This document shows, piece after piece, positions 5,017 to 11,336 of a DNA stretch of 25,633 nucleotides. Made by a program: the position numbers and the translations under genes. Position 1 is the stretch's first letter; each line of letters begins with the position of its first letter. Source of the stretch: a virus; the IMG/VR virus record IMGVR_UViG_3300047287_000129, positions 1 to 25,633 of that record; one strand, 5' to 3'. The notes below the pieces were generated by a model. The model was not told where the DNA came from, searched no databases, and saw only the letters and a list, made by a program, of their open reading frames with translations.

Positions 5017-5057
5017 TTGTAACCTTGTAACAATTTTATATGTATATTTGTTACCAA
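5017..5057 (+). promoter_or_regulatory. Rightward promoter with TTGTAAC operator-like repeats
   Basis: TATATTTG (5043-5050) matches the Bacteroidota -7 box. Two direct copies of TTGTAAC lie upstream (5017-5023, 5025-5031), and an inverted near-copy GTTACCAA (5050-5057) overlaps the box end and the start codon of the first rightward gene. This bracketed arrangement resembles an operator. Confidence 0.5.
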
Positions 5058-5206
5058 TGAAACAAGAGCAATATATGTTTTTAAGAGCACAGGTTAAGGC
5101 ATTCCACCCTGACTGGAACGACGAACAGGTTAATGAAGAATGCAAAAAGATCTTAGCAGGTGAATACAATGAAAATGACAGCTCTTGTCTCTATTGTGGG
5201 AGTTAA
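5057..5206 (+). CDS. Small hypothetical protein with C-terminal CxxC (49 aa), first rightward gene
   Basis: The ORF starts MKQEQYMFLRAQVKAFHPDW and ends SSCLYCGS. It is helical and soluble, with a single CxxC pair at the very C terminus that could bind metal or act in a homodimer. The start codon lies only 6 bases after the -7 box TATATTTG, so the mRNA would be leaderless or nearly so. Its 3' end overlaps the next ORF by 38 bases. Being the first gene off the divergent region, it may be an early regulator; the sequence does not show a DNA-binding motif. Confidence 0.6.
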   Translation: MKQEQYMFLRAQVKAFHPDWNDEQVNEECKKILAGEYNENDSSCLYCGS

Positions 5207-5363
5207 ACCAAAAATTACAGTTATGAACATTTTTACTTACAAAACTTACGGAACTAAAAAATTAGGATTTACTTTTTACAAAGGCTTAAAGCATTGGGGG
5301 TTAAAGTTCTATTTCTTTAGGACTGTGCTAAACATAATTGTTGATAGAAATGGCAAAGGTTAA
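5169..5363 (+). CDS. Small basic hypothetical protein (64 aa)
   Basis: From ATG 5169 the ORF encodes MKMTALVSIVGVKPKITVMN and continues to a Lys-, Phe- and Tyr-rich C terminus (KLGFTFYKGLKHWGLKFYFF). An in-frame GTG at 5160 would add three residues. The product is basic with two mildly hydrophobic stretches. It overlaps 5057-5206 by 38 bases and the next gene by 14 bases; the second overlap places its stop after the start of 5350-5487, as in coupled phage genes. Function unknown; moderately confident that it is real because it fills the only space between two better-supported genes. Confidence 0.5.
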   Translation: MKMTALVSIVGVKPKITVMNIFTYKTYGTKKLGFTFYKGLKHWGLKFYFFRTVLNIIVDRNGKG

Positions 5364-5487
5364 ACAAACACAGACTACATTTAAAGCTAAACCTAAAGTT
5401 AAGAGACCAGGCATTCATGCTAAAACTAAACACTCTAAGTTGAAAACTTCTAAACATTATCACAAACTTTCAGTTGGACAAGGGTAA
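5350..5487 (+). CDS. Tiny basic protein (45 aa)
   Basis: The ORF starts MAKVKQTQTTFKAKPKVKRP and contains GIHAKTKHSKLKTSKHYHKL, ending SVGQG. About one third of residues are Lys, Arg or His. The pattern KRPGIHAKTK..SK..KNY/HY..L..GQG matches, as I recall, a tiny protein repeated across many Bacteroidota phages. Its charge suggests nucleic-acid or ribosome binding, or a virion-associated internal protein; none is proven. It lies just before the promoter and leader 5474-5794, whose -33 element overlaps its last codons. Confidence 0.7.
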   Translation: MAKVKQTQTTFKAKPKVKRPGIHAKTKHSKLKTSKHYHKLSVGQG

Positions 5488-5505
5488 TCAAATTACGTAT
5501 ATTTG
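5474..5505 (+). promoter_or_regulatory. Candidate promoter of the structural/lysis operon
   Basis: GTTG ends at 5476, then 21 bases, then TATATTTG (5498-5505), fitting the Bacteroidota -33/-7 layout. Transcription would begin near 5511 and produce the folded leader that follows. Confidence 0.55.
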
Positions 5506-5794
5506 CAAACAGCAACCGTTAACCAATAACGATCACCCCTGAGGTAACCAAGTAAGGGGTCAGAAGTCGGGTTCTATTTCTATCGACATAGTTAGAAAAA
5601 GTTGTCCCCGATAGTTGCAAAAAAAGAATTGATATAGAGTACTGGGGAGGGTTAAAACTAAGGGCTGATAGAAATGTTCCTCCAAAGGCTAAAGACGGCA
5701 GTAACTCAAAGTTCAATTTTAAACAGTAAAAATTCGTAGGGGAGAGGTGTGCCCAATTAAGAAATTTCATACTTTAGCAGTAAAATAGAATTCA
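5506..5794 (+). promoter_or_regulatory. Structured 5' leader D (about 290 nt)
   Basis: No credible sense ORF lies here. Helices on the plus strand: GCAA/TTGC (5512-5515/5615-5618) closing a domain with ACCCCT/AGGGGT (5535-5540/5555-5560) and CTATCG/CGATAG (5580-5585/5609-5614), then GGAGG/CCTCC (5646-5650/5679-5683). The region is richer in G and C than the flanking genes. It starts just after the promoter, so it is probably the leader of the operon beginning at 5795; a processed ncRNA is possible. Confidence 0.45.
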
Positions 5795-6025
5795 ATGCCT
5801 ACGTATATTAAGACTGGAGTGTATCAACCCCCATTTACAAAAGATGAGGAAGACTCTGAACAGGCTGTAGTATATATAGATGACAAGGTCATACAAGTAC
5901 TTAACGACTCAGATGAGCTTGTTGTTCAATTTACATACGAAGAACTTAGAGGCATAATGGCTATAATGGCGGCAGAGCAAGAAAAAAGCCATTTGTGGAT
6001 TCAAGCTAGAACTAAACTCAATTGA
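5795..6025 (+). CDS. Small hypothetical protein (76 aa)
   Basis: The product starts MPTYIKTGVYQPPFTKDEED and is an acidic soluble protein with a beta-rich N-terminal part (VVYIDDKVIQVL) and a helical C-terminal part (YEELRGIMAIMAAEQEKSHLW). It is the first gene after the structured leader D. Its TGA stop overlaps the TTG start of the fibre-like gene (TTGA), so the two are co-translated; it may be a chaperone or a minor tail component that works with the fibre, but this is inferred from position alone. Confidence 0.75.
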   Translation: MPTYIKTGVYQPPFTKDEEDSEQAVVYIDDKVIQVLNDSDELVVQFTYEELRGIMAIMAAEQEKSHLWIQARTKLN

Positions 6026-7719
6026 AAATTACAAAGACAGATATCTCATTAAAAGAGTTAGTAGACATAGATACTACTAACGGTTCTCGTATTAGAGAAG
6101 ATAACATTAGGCATAATCAGATATTGATGGCTCACATTATAAATGATGGGAGATATCAACCTAAAATATTCAGATTCAAGAACTTATCAGACATAGTAAC
6201 AGCTGGGACAGGGATTACAATAACTGAATCTAATGGAGTACTCACCATTAACGGGGTATCAGAATTACAAGATTTAATTGATGTAACTTTTACTTCACTA
6301 ACTTCTGGGGATATATTATCTTACAATGGAGTTCAATGGATAAACGTACCATTAGGGGGAGGTGGTGGTGGAGGAGATATGTACAAAGCTACATATGATA
6401 TTGATAATGATGGAGTTGTGGATCAAGCAGAATGTGTGCAAATAATTGTACGTAATTCTACTGGAGTAACATTAACAAAAGGGCAGGTAGTTTACTTAAG
6501 TGGGGCTACAGGCTATAGACCAAATGCAGTATTAGCAGATGCATCAACTGAAGCAACTAGCTCTAAAACAATTGGGTTAGTATCTGCAGATATTGCAAAC
6601 AATGATGATGGGTATGTAACTGTATCTGGGACAATGCACGATTTAGACTTAAGTATGTTTGCAGATGGGAACAGACTTTGGCTTAATAATGTTCCAGGAG
6701 GAATGGTTGCAACAACTCCACCTGCTGAACCTAATCATGCTGTATTTATTGGGACAGTAGCACGAGCCCATCCTACTCAAGGGAGAATAATTCTAGCAAT
6801 TCAAAATGGTTACGAACTTGATGAATTGCACGGAGTATTAGTACCAACACCATCTAACAATGATGTTTTAACTTACGAATCATCTACAAGTCTGTGGAAA
6901 AATAAAAGTGTAATTACAGCATTAGGGTATACCCCATATAATGCAACTAATCCATCAGGTTACACAAATAATACCGGTACAGTAACTTCTGTACAACTTT
7001 CTGCAGGCACAGGTATAAGTTTATCTGGTACAAATCCTATTACAACTAGTGGGACTGTAACAGTTACTAACTCTGCTCCTGATCAAACAGTTACATTAAG
7101 TGCTGGTACAGGTATAGGTGTTAGTGGAACATACCCTAGTTTTACAGTAACTAATAATGCACCTGACCAAACTGTAGCTTTAACAGCAGGTGCGGGTATA
7201 GTTACATCTGGAACATATCCTAACTTTACTATAGCTACTAATGGAGTTGCTTTAAATAAGCAATCAGTAATTGACGGAACTGCAATAACTGGTACAACTG
7301 CAAGTACATTAACTGCATCAATTTTAATACCTGCAAATACCGTTTCAGTTGGTGATGTCATTTATGTTAAAACGAGAGTGCGTAAAACGGGAACGGCAGG
7401 TACATTAACTACACGTATGTATATAAATACAAGTAGTGCAATTGGTGGTTCTTTGATTGCAACGAGTGCAGCAGCAGCAGCAACTACTTTGATGTTCCAA
7501 TACAGCAGAAGTCTTGCTGTAAAATCTACAACAAACACAGAGAGCATGGCAGGTAACTTAAATGTGAATGCTGATGATAACACAGCAGTGACAACAGCAG
7601 TCAGTGCAAATAACATAGACTGGACAGTTGCTCAGTACTTAGTAGTAGCGGTTCAAAATGGATCAACTGCTGACAGCTCACGAAGTTCATTCATACAAGT
7701 TCAAATAAATAAAGGTTAA
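6022..7719 (+). CDS. Tail fibre-like protein (565 aa)
   Basis: This long protein has features of host-recognition fibres. Residues 1-110 include an N-terminal domain and NLSDIVTAGTGITI/NGVLTINGV repeats, followed by seven glycines (112-118), a central domain (about 119-275) with VRNSTGVTLTKGQVVYLSGATG, then Gly/Thr/Ser-rich beta repeats. Two units of 28 residues beginning APDQTV (352-379 and 380-407) are tandem copies, and a related copy precedes them (LSAGTGISLSGTNPITTSG). GYTPYNATNPSGYT is typical of fibre stalks. A C-terminal domain (about 408-565) may be the receptor-binding tip. The start is TTG, set by the TTGA overlap with the upstream stop. Fibre or appendage spike is likely; the receptor is unknown. 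Confidence 0.8.
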   Translation: MKITKTDISLKELVDIDTTNGSRIREDNIRHNQILMAHIINDGRYQPKIFRFKNLSDIVTAGTGITITESNGVLTINGVSELQDLIDVTFTSLTSGDILSYNGVQWINVPLGGGGGGGDMYKATYDIDNDGVVDQAECVQIIVRNSTGVTLTKGQVVYLSGATGYRPNAVLADASTEATSSKTIGLVSADIANNDDGYVTVSGTMHDLDLSMFADGNRLWLNNVPGGMVATTPPAEPNHAVFIGTVARAHPTQGRIILAIQNGYELDELHGVLVPTPSNNDVLTYESSTSLWKNKSVITALGYTPYNATNPSGYTNNTGTVTSVQLSAGTGISLSGTNPITTSGTVTVTNSAPDQTVTLSAGTGIGVSGTYPSFTVTNNAPDQTVALTAGAGIVTSGTYPNFTIATNGVALNKQSVIDGTAITGTTASTLTASILIPANTVSVGDVIYVKTRVRKTGTAGTLTTRMYINTSSAIGGSLIATSAAAAATTLMFQYSRSLAVKSTTNTESMAGNLNVNADDNTAVTTAVSANNIDWTVAQYLVVAVQNGSTADSSRSSFIQVQINKG

Positions 7720-7931
7720 TGATGGAGGAAGTAACACTAAGCAATGGCATTATGCATTATAGAGGAATAGACTTCTCACTAAACGGCTATGAAAAAATAG
7801 ACGATCTTTGTGTTCATGTATTTTTAGACGAAGGAATTTATGCTCTAATAGCAGAATGTAAAATAAATAACGATATTTGCAAAACAGCAAATGAAATTAT
7901 AAGCAAACTAAGTAACAATGAAAATATATAG
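7719..7931 (+). CDS. Small hypothetical protein (70 aa)
   Basis: Starts MMEEVTLSNGIMHYRGIDFS; the start overlaps the stop of the fibre gene (TAATG). A second ATG follows at once and could be the real start. The protein is acidic and soluble with an N-terminal beta part and a C-terminal helix (ICKTANEIISKLSN). Its end overlaps the next gene by 14 bases. It sits between the fibre and the lysis cassette; a role in either is possible and nothing in the sequence decides it. Confidence 0.7.
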   Translation: MMEEVTLSNGIMHYRGIDFSLNGYEKIDDLCVHVFLDEGIYALIAECKINNDICKTANEIISKLSNNENI

Positions 7932-8466
7932 TTATACAGAACTGGAAACAGAGTTCAAAAGACTTGGATATCAATGGCCAAGCTTTCACCTTATTGGGGT
8001 AAGATCTAAAGCTAATGTCAATAACAAATTTGATGATCACTTTTATATAGTACAAGGGCCAATGTTTTATGGTCCATTTACCTGTACAACAAACCCAGGT
8101 AGACATTGGCTATTAACCCTTATGAACCCTAAAGGTACTGCAGTACTTAAACCAAATCAGTATGTAGACACATGGAAACTAGGTTTACATAAGGGTCAAT
8201 ATGAAGCTTTAGTACAACGTAAACCTATTACAGTTTATCGTGACACTGATAAAGACGAGACTGCTGAAGAGCAAGGTATAGAAGATACTGGTTTGTTTGG
8301 GGTGAACATCCATAGAGCTAACCCTAATGCTATAAGTTCACTCATCGAAAAGTGGTCGGCAGGTTGTCAAGTATTAAATAACCCACAAGACTTTGCTAAG
8401 TTAATCAAGCTTTGCAAAGAGTCAGGTAAAGAATCCTTTACTTATACCCTATTAAGAGAGTTCTAA
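7918..8466 (+). CDS. Putative endolysin with L,D-transpeptidase-like catalytic motif (182 aa)
   Basis: By position this is the cell-wall enzyme of the lysis cassette, directly followed by a holin-like gene and two spanin-like genes. The sequence shows GLFGVNIHRAN (His132) and, 15 residues on, EKWSAGCQVLNN (Ser147, Gly149, Cys150). This His-x(n)-Ser-x-Gly-Cys arrangement is the catalytic signature of YkuD-type L,D-transpeptidases, whose fold can also cleave cross-links. An N-terminal segment (about 40-105) with FYIVQGPMFYGPFTCTTNPG would form the beta sandwich. There is no signal peptide, so release would depend on the holin. Alternative: a peptidase of unrelated fold that shares the His/Cys pair. 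Confidence 0.6.
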   Translation: MKIYSYTELETEFKRLGYQWPSFHLIGVRSKANVNNKFDDHFYIVQGPMFYGPFTCTTNPGRHWLLTLMNPKGTAVLKPNQYVDTWKLGLHKGQYEALVQRKPITVYRDTDKDETAEEQGIEDTGLFGVNIHRANPNAISSLIEKWSAGCQVLNNPQDFAKLIKLCKESGKESFTYTLLREF

Positions 8467-8741
8467 TGAAGAAGTGGGTATTATCTATACTAAGCAAGGA
8501 CGGAGATCAAAGTTCTAAAAGACTTGTTGGGCTGTATTGCATACTGACAGGATCAGCCTTAGCATGGATAGCTACATTCTCAGAATACAAAACCCCGGAG
8601 TATATGTACAACACCATCATGTTTATTGGTGGTGGAGTATTTGTAGGGACTATGTTAGAGGGGGTATTTACTCAGAAAATGGAAGTCAAAAAAGAAATAT
8701 CTAAAGAATCTCTAAAGCAAGATGAGCAAATTGAAGGTTAA
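8466..8741 (+). CDS. Holin-like two-span membrane protein (91 aa)
   Basis: Starts MKKWVLSILSKDGDQSSKRL and has two hydrophobic segments (about residues 20-37 and 49-66) with a short polar loop and a charged C-terminal tail (KMEVKKEISKESLKQDE). The SSKRL motif before the first span and the glycine-rich second span (FIGGGVFVG) resemble small membrane proteins called holins in Bacteroidota phages. The gene overlaps the stop of the endolysin candidate by one base (TAATG). It would form lesions in the inner membrane at lysis time; the evidence is topology and position. Confidence 0.65.
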   Translation: MKKWVLSILSKDGDQSSKRLVGLYCILTGSALAWIATFSEYKTPEYMYNTIMFIGGGVFVGTMLEGVFTQKMEVKKEISKESLKQDEQIEG

Positions 8742-9078
8742 TACAACTGCAGTTATAATCATTGTTATAACAGGACTTATAGGGGGAATTATATATTTAT
8801 CTAACTCTATAAATAACTATAAGAAAGATATAGACTCTTACAAAGCAAAACTAAAAACTTATGATGACTTGACACAGTTGAAAATAGACTCAATCAAGAC
8901 TCAATACTTTTTAGATAGCTTATCCTACACAGATAGTATCAACAAGTACAAAATACTTGCAAATGCAAACTTAATAATTAACATAAAAAAAGATAGAGAT
9001 GAAGTCATTGGCCGTATTTCTAGTGCTGATAACAATGAACGTGATCAGCTATGGACAACTTACTCCCCAAAGAATTAA
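8722..9078 (+). CDS. Spanin-like inner-membrane protein (118 aa)
   Basis: Starts MSKLKVNTTAVIIIVITGLI, with one N-terminal membrane anchor (about 9-29) and a long periplasmic helical part with heptad-like Leu/Ile spacing and many Asp/Lys (residues 30-100). This is the layout of Rz-type i-spanins. The next gene starts inside it in another reading frame (80-base overlap), as in Rz/Rz1 pairs. It would link the inner to the outer membrane during final lysis. Weak point: spanins are recognised here by architecture only. Confidence 0.55.
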   Translation: MSKLKVNTTAVIIIVITGLIGGIIYLSNSINNYKKDIDSYKAKLKTYDDLTQLKIDSIKTQYFLDSLSYTDSINKYKILANANLIINIKKDRDEVIGRISSADNNERDQLWTTYSPKN

Positions 9079-9445
9079 CTACAACAATCAAGCTGGTATA
9101 TTCTTTACAACTAAGCAAGAAGAACTTTTACTAAAAACATTAGTAGAGTTTGATGCATGCAAAAAAAGTGAATTCATACTTAAGCAGAATGTTAATACTT
9201 ACGAGATAAGATTAAGAGATAAAGACCTGGCAATCAGTAAGTTAAATGACTCTTATGTTAAATGTCAAGAATCGAGTAAAGCAAATCTTGAAAAGATTGG
9301 GAGCTTAGAACTTGCTGTAGAGAACTTAAATGCAGAGTTAGCTACAACTAAAGAGGACCTAACTACCTATAAAATATCTACAGGAGTGTTTGTAGTCACT
9401 ACCACACTATTCATCACTACGACAGTGTTAGCTATTATCAAATAA
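8999..9445 (+). CDS. Secreted coiled-coil protein with C-terminal membrane span, possible spanin partner (148 aa)
   Basis: Starts MKSLAVFLVLITMNVISYGQ, a signal-peptide-like segment without a lipobox cysteine, so it is not a classical Rz1 lipoprotein. Residues 36-123 are helical and coiled-coil-like, and residues 127-147 form a C-terminal membrane span (GVFVVTTTLFITTTVLAI) with a lysine end. A secreted N terminus plus a C-terminal inner-membrane anchor recalls u-spanins (T1 gp11 type), though those carry an N-terminal lipid. It begins within 8722-9078 in the +1 frame. The pair could be a two-component spanin variant, or this protein could act alone. Confidence 0.5.
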   Translation: MKSLAVFLVLITMNVISYGQLTPQRINYNNQAGIFFTTKQEELLLKTLVEFDACKKSEFILKQNVNTYEIRLRDKDLAISKLNDSYVKCQESSKANLEKIGSLELAVENLNAELATTKEDLTTYKISTGVFVVTTTLFITTTVLAIIK

Positions 9446-9449
9446 AAAA

Positions 9450-9482
9450 TTTGGTTATATAATAGTCTTTGTTATACATTTG
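9450..9482 (+). promoter_or_regulatory. Promoter of the groES-like gene
   Basis: TTTG (9450-9453), 21 bases, TACATTTG (9475-9482): both elements match the Bacteroidota promoter consensus. The start codon follows 22 bases after the -7 box. The best-formed promoter in the window. Confidence 0.8.
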
Positions 9483-9504
9483 CATTAAGCAAACTAAATA
9501 ACAA

Positions 9505-9783
9505 ATGGAAAATCTAAATTTTGAGCCAACAAGAGATTGGCTAGTTGTCCCAAAACCTGATAAAAAGGTGACAGATGCAGGAATTATCTTATCAGATAAA
9601 TCAGCGTCAGCATTACGTTCTAACGTACTTCCAGTACTAGCTGCAGGACCAGATTGCAAATGCAAGACTGGGGATGTTGTATACATTCACCCTGCAAGTG
9701 AAGGAGTTATCATTAACATTGATGATAACGAATATGTTATGATTAACGAATCAATGGCAGTTCTTGGGGTAGTAACTAAGTAA
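9505..9783 (+). CDS. groES: GroES-like co-chaperonin (92 aa)
   Basis: The length and layout match the 10-kDa chaperonin family. Near the N terminus DWLVVPKPDKK is the first strand; residues 22-34 (VTDAGIILSDKSA) form the mobile loop, with Ile27-Ile28-Leu29 in the position of the GroEL-binding tripeptide; then NVLPVLAAGPDCKCKTGDVVYIHP matches the barrel strands, and YVMINESMAVLGVV the C-terminal strand. Such phage co-chaperonins work with host GroEL to fold the capsid protein (T4 gp31 is the precedent). It has its own promoter (9450-9482), so its dosage may be set separately from the lysis genes upstream. CxC at 51-53 is unusual. Confidence 0.9.
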   Translation: MENLNFEPTRDWLVVPKPDKKVTDAGIILSDKSASALRSNVLPVLAAGPDCKCKTGDVVYIHPASEGVIINIDDNEYVMINESMAVLGVVTK

Positions 9784-9794
9784 GTAACTAAAAT

Positions 9795-10061
9795 ATGACT
9801 GGTACAGTAACAATGACCATAGATGATTATGAGACATTGAAGCTAGGTGCCTCTGCTGTAAAGATAGAAAGACAAGGATTACTGAAAGCTGCAAAAGAGC
9901 TTGAAGTATTCCTTACTTTCTTAATCACAAGAGAGAATATAGAAGAGCATCTAAACGAATTCAACTCATATTCTAAAACTTGTAAAGTACGACTAATAGA
10001 TGGACGTGCTAAAATTGAACTTATAGATAACGGAAAAATTATCGAAGATGAGGAAGATTAA
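9795..10061 (+). CDS. Small hypothetical protein (88 aa)
   Basis: Starts MTGTVTMTIDDYETLKLGAS. The DDYETLK motif followed by a long helix (VKIERQGLLKAAKELEVFLTFLITRENIEEHLNEFN) and an acidic tail (KIIEDEED) resembles small coiled-coil phage proteins. It overlaps the next gene by 14 bases. It follows groES closely and is probably on its transcript. No family recognised. Confidence 0.7.
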   Translation: MTGTVTMTIDDYETLKLGASAVKIERQGLLKAAKELEVFLTFLITRENIEEHLNEFNSYSKTCKVRLIDGRAKIELIDNGKIIEDEED

Positions 10062-10359
10062 TATAAAAGCTGATACAACTCTAAAATTCCTACAAGTATT
10101 CAATGGGATACTAGAATTAACAGACACAGAGTTACAGGTTCTAGCTAACCTAATAGATTTAAGGGATACAGTAAACCTGTGCTCCCCAGCCAATAAAAAG
10201 AAAGTGGCTGATAAGATGGAGATTAAAGACCACAATACTCTTAACAACTACGTTAAAAGATTGAAGGATAAAAATGCTATCGTACAAACTAAGAATGGGT
10301 ATGATATTGCCCCAATTCTCAGAAAAGAGTCAGTACAGATTAACATAATACCAGCATGA
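10048..10359 (+). CDS. Winged-helix-like DNA-binding protein (103 aa)
   Basis: The segment LTDTELQVLANLIDLRD (about residues 24-40) and NKKKVADKMEIKDHNTLNNYVKRLKDKNAIVQTKNGYDIAPIL (49-91) fits a helix-turn-helix with a following wing: helix 2 KKVADKM, recognition helix HNTLNNYVKRLKDK, then a beta hairpin AIVQTKNGYDI. Proteins of this type occur in Bacteroidota phage operons near packaging genes. It could be a transcription regulator or could recognise packaging DNA; a link to the nearby HU/IHF-like and zinc-cluster genes is likely by position. It has no membrane segment. Confidence 0.6.
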   Translation: MRKINIKADTTLKFLQVFNGILELTDTELQVLANLIDLRDTVNLCSPANKKKVADKMEIKDHNTLNNYVKRLKDKNAIVQTKNGYDIAPILRKESVQINIIPA

Positions 10360-10673
10360 AGCCAAATCTATTACAAAAAGCTTGGAATTTTGCAAGAGCA
10401 TCTGCAGAGTTTATAAAAGAAGGTATGCCAGTTGTTCCAGAAGAGGTATACAACAAAAGAATGGCTACTTGCACATCTTGTCCATTACTTGATGAAACTA
10501 ATACTTGCAATAGTTGTGGGTGTTTTATGCCAAAAAAGAGTGGTTGGGCTACAGCATTCTGCCCTGAAGGAAAATGGGATAAGTACAAAGTTGGGGGAAA
10601 CGGAAGAAAAATAAATCTAAGAAAGAATGAAGACGGAGAAAGCAATAATACAGAAGTTAGCAACGAAGTATAA
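10356..10673 (+). CDS. Zinc-cluster protein (105 aa)
   Basis: The middle contains six cysteines: Cys39, Cys42, Cys51, Cys54, Cys56 and Cys69 (ATCTSCPLLDETNTCNSCGC and FCPEGKW). Two CxxC pairs fit a zinc ribbon or zinc knuckle; the full pattern CxxCP...CxxCGC...CPxGKW is one I recall in Bacteroidota phage proteins without a known role. The N-terminal 30 residues are helical, and the C terminus is a basic, flexible tail (GGNGRKINLRKNEDG). The start overlaps the preceding stop (ATGA) and its end overlaps 10627-10866. It probably binds nucleic acid or protein. Confidence 0.75.
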   Translation: MKPNLLQKAWNFARASAEFIKEGMPVVPEEVYNKRMATCTSCPLLDETNTCNSCGCFMPKKSGWATAFCPEGKWDKYKVGGNGRKINLRKNEDGESNNTEVSNEV

Positions 10674-10866
10674 CTTGCCTCTAAATAAGATAGAAGATAT
10701 TGTCTACTATCAATTTAAGTATGTTACAAAAATTATGAAACTAGGTGATTTTGAGACAGTTAGACTACCATATTTTGGAAAATTTCATGCAAAAAAATCT
10801 AGAATAGCTCATCTAAACGAACTAAAAAGAAAGAAAAATGAAAGACTTGCTAACAGTCAACAATAA
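10627..10866 (+). CDS. HU/IHF-like DNA-binding protein, shortened (79 aa)
   Basis: Residues 3-45 (EKAIIQKLATKYNLPLNKIEDIVYYQFKYV...) match the two-helix N-terminal half of HU/IHF proteins, and VRLPYFGKFHAKKSR (about 43-57) corresponds to the conserved GFGTFxxxxR strand. The usual beta-arm and C-terminal helix are missing: the protein ends in a basic helix (LNELKRKKNERLANSQQ). Shortened IHF-like proteins like this are known in crAss-like and related phages. It may bend DNA at packaging, in the virion or at the 16-bp repeat array, or act in transcription. It overlaps both neighbours. Confidence 0.75.
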   Translation: MKTEKAIIQKLATKYNLPLNKIEDIVYYQFKYVTKIMKLGDFETVRLPYFGKFHAKKSRIAHLNELKRKKNERLANSQQ

Positions 10867-11335
10867 TGTAGTCATACCATCACCGTATGCACTGACTATC
10901 CCTGAGTTTGAAAAACTCAAAGTAAAAGAACTTGCATTTGTCTACTTCTTTGTAGATCACAGATCTAGCTATTCAGCATACGGGGAAGAAGAAAGAAAAG
11001 AAGTTCTTATGAAAGATTTAGGGGTTAAGATTACCCCGTATCTAAAGGCAGCAGTCGATAAATACATGGAACTATCTGAAACTCATGCTATTAAACTTCT
11101 TAAATCTGCACGATCTTCAGTAAACAAACTTGAGAAATACTTTGAAAACATAGACTTAACTGCTATGGATGAAAACGGTAAGCTACTCTATCAAGCCAAA
11201 GACCTGGTTGCCAATCTATCTAAGATAGGAGAAGTAGTTGAAGGATTAGACAGACTCGAAGAACTCGTACAAAAGCAACAGGCCAAGGACAACCCAAACA
11301 GGGCTGGAGTAAAAACAAACAAATATAGTGAATAA
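10838..11335 (+). CDS. Conserved phage protein preceding TerL (165 aa), possible small terminase
   Basis: Starts MKDLLTVNNNVVIPSPYALT; the centre (LKVKELAFVYFFVDHRSSYSAYGEEERKEVLMKDLG) matches a motif that I recall from Bacteroidota phages (ExxFVYFFVDxRSxYS), and the C-terminal half is helical, with coiled-coil potential (MELSETHAIKLLKSARSSVNKLEKYFENIDL, VEGLDRLEELVQKQQ). The gene is two positions upstream of the large terminase, where small terminase subunits usually lie, and the helical oligomerisation region would fit. However, no helix-turn-helix is evident, so the terminase call is only positional. Confidence 0.75.
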   Translation: MKDLLTVNNNVVIPSPYALTIPEFEKLKVKELAFVYFFVDHRSSYSAYGEEERKEVLMKDLGVKITPYLKAAVDKYMELSETHAIKLLKSARSSVNKLEKYFENIDLTAMDENGKLLYQAKDLVANLSKIGEVVEGLDRLEELVQKQQAKDNPNRAGVKTNKYSE

Positions 11336-11336
11336 A

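Larger units (their letters stand above)
4528..5056. promoter_or_regulatory. Divergent control region between leftward and rightward genes
   Basis: This 529-base stretch has no credible ORF and separates the leftward block from the rightward block. It contains four 16-bp A/T-tract repeats (4607-4670), an 8-bp inverted repeat (4666-4673/4703-4710), a leftward -7-like box (4759-4766), crossing inverted repeats (4791-4841), a DnaA-box-like site (4859-4867) inside another inverted repeat, and a rightward promoter with TTGTAAC repeats (5017-5057). It could hold early promoters, operators and possibly a replication origin; the last is speculative. Confidence 0.7.

Noticed and set aside
5519-5770. 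Minus-strand ORF of 83 codons inside leader D
   Set aside because: Antisense to a promoter-driven leader, low-complexity hydrophobic peptide, no upstream signal.
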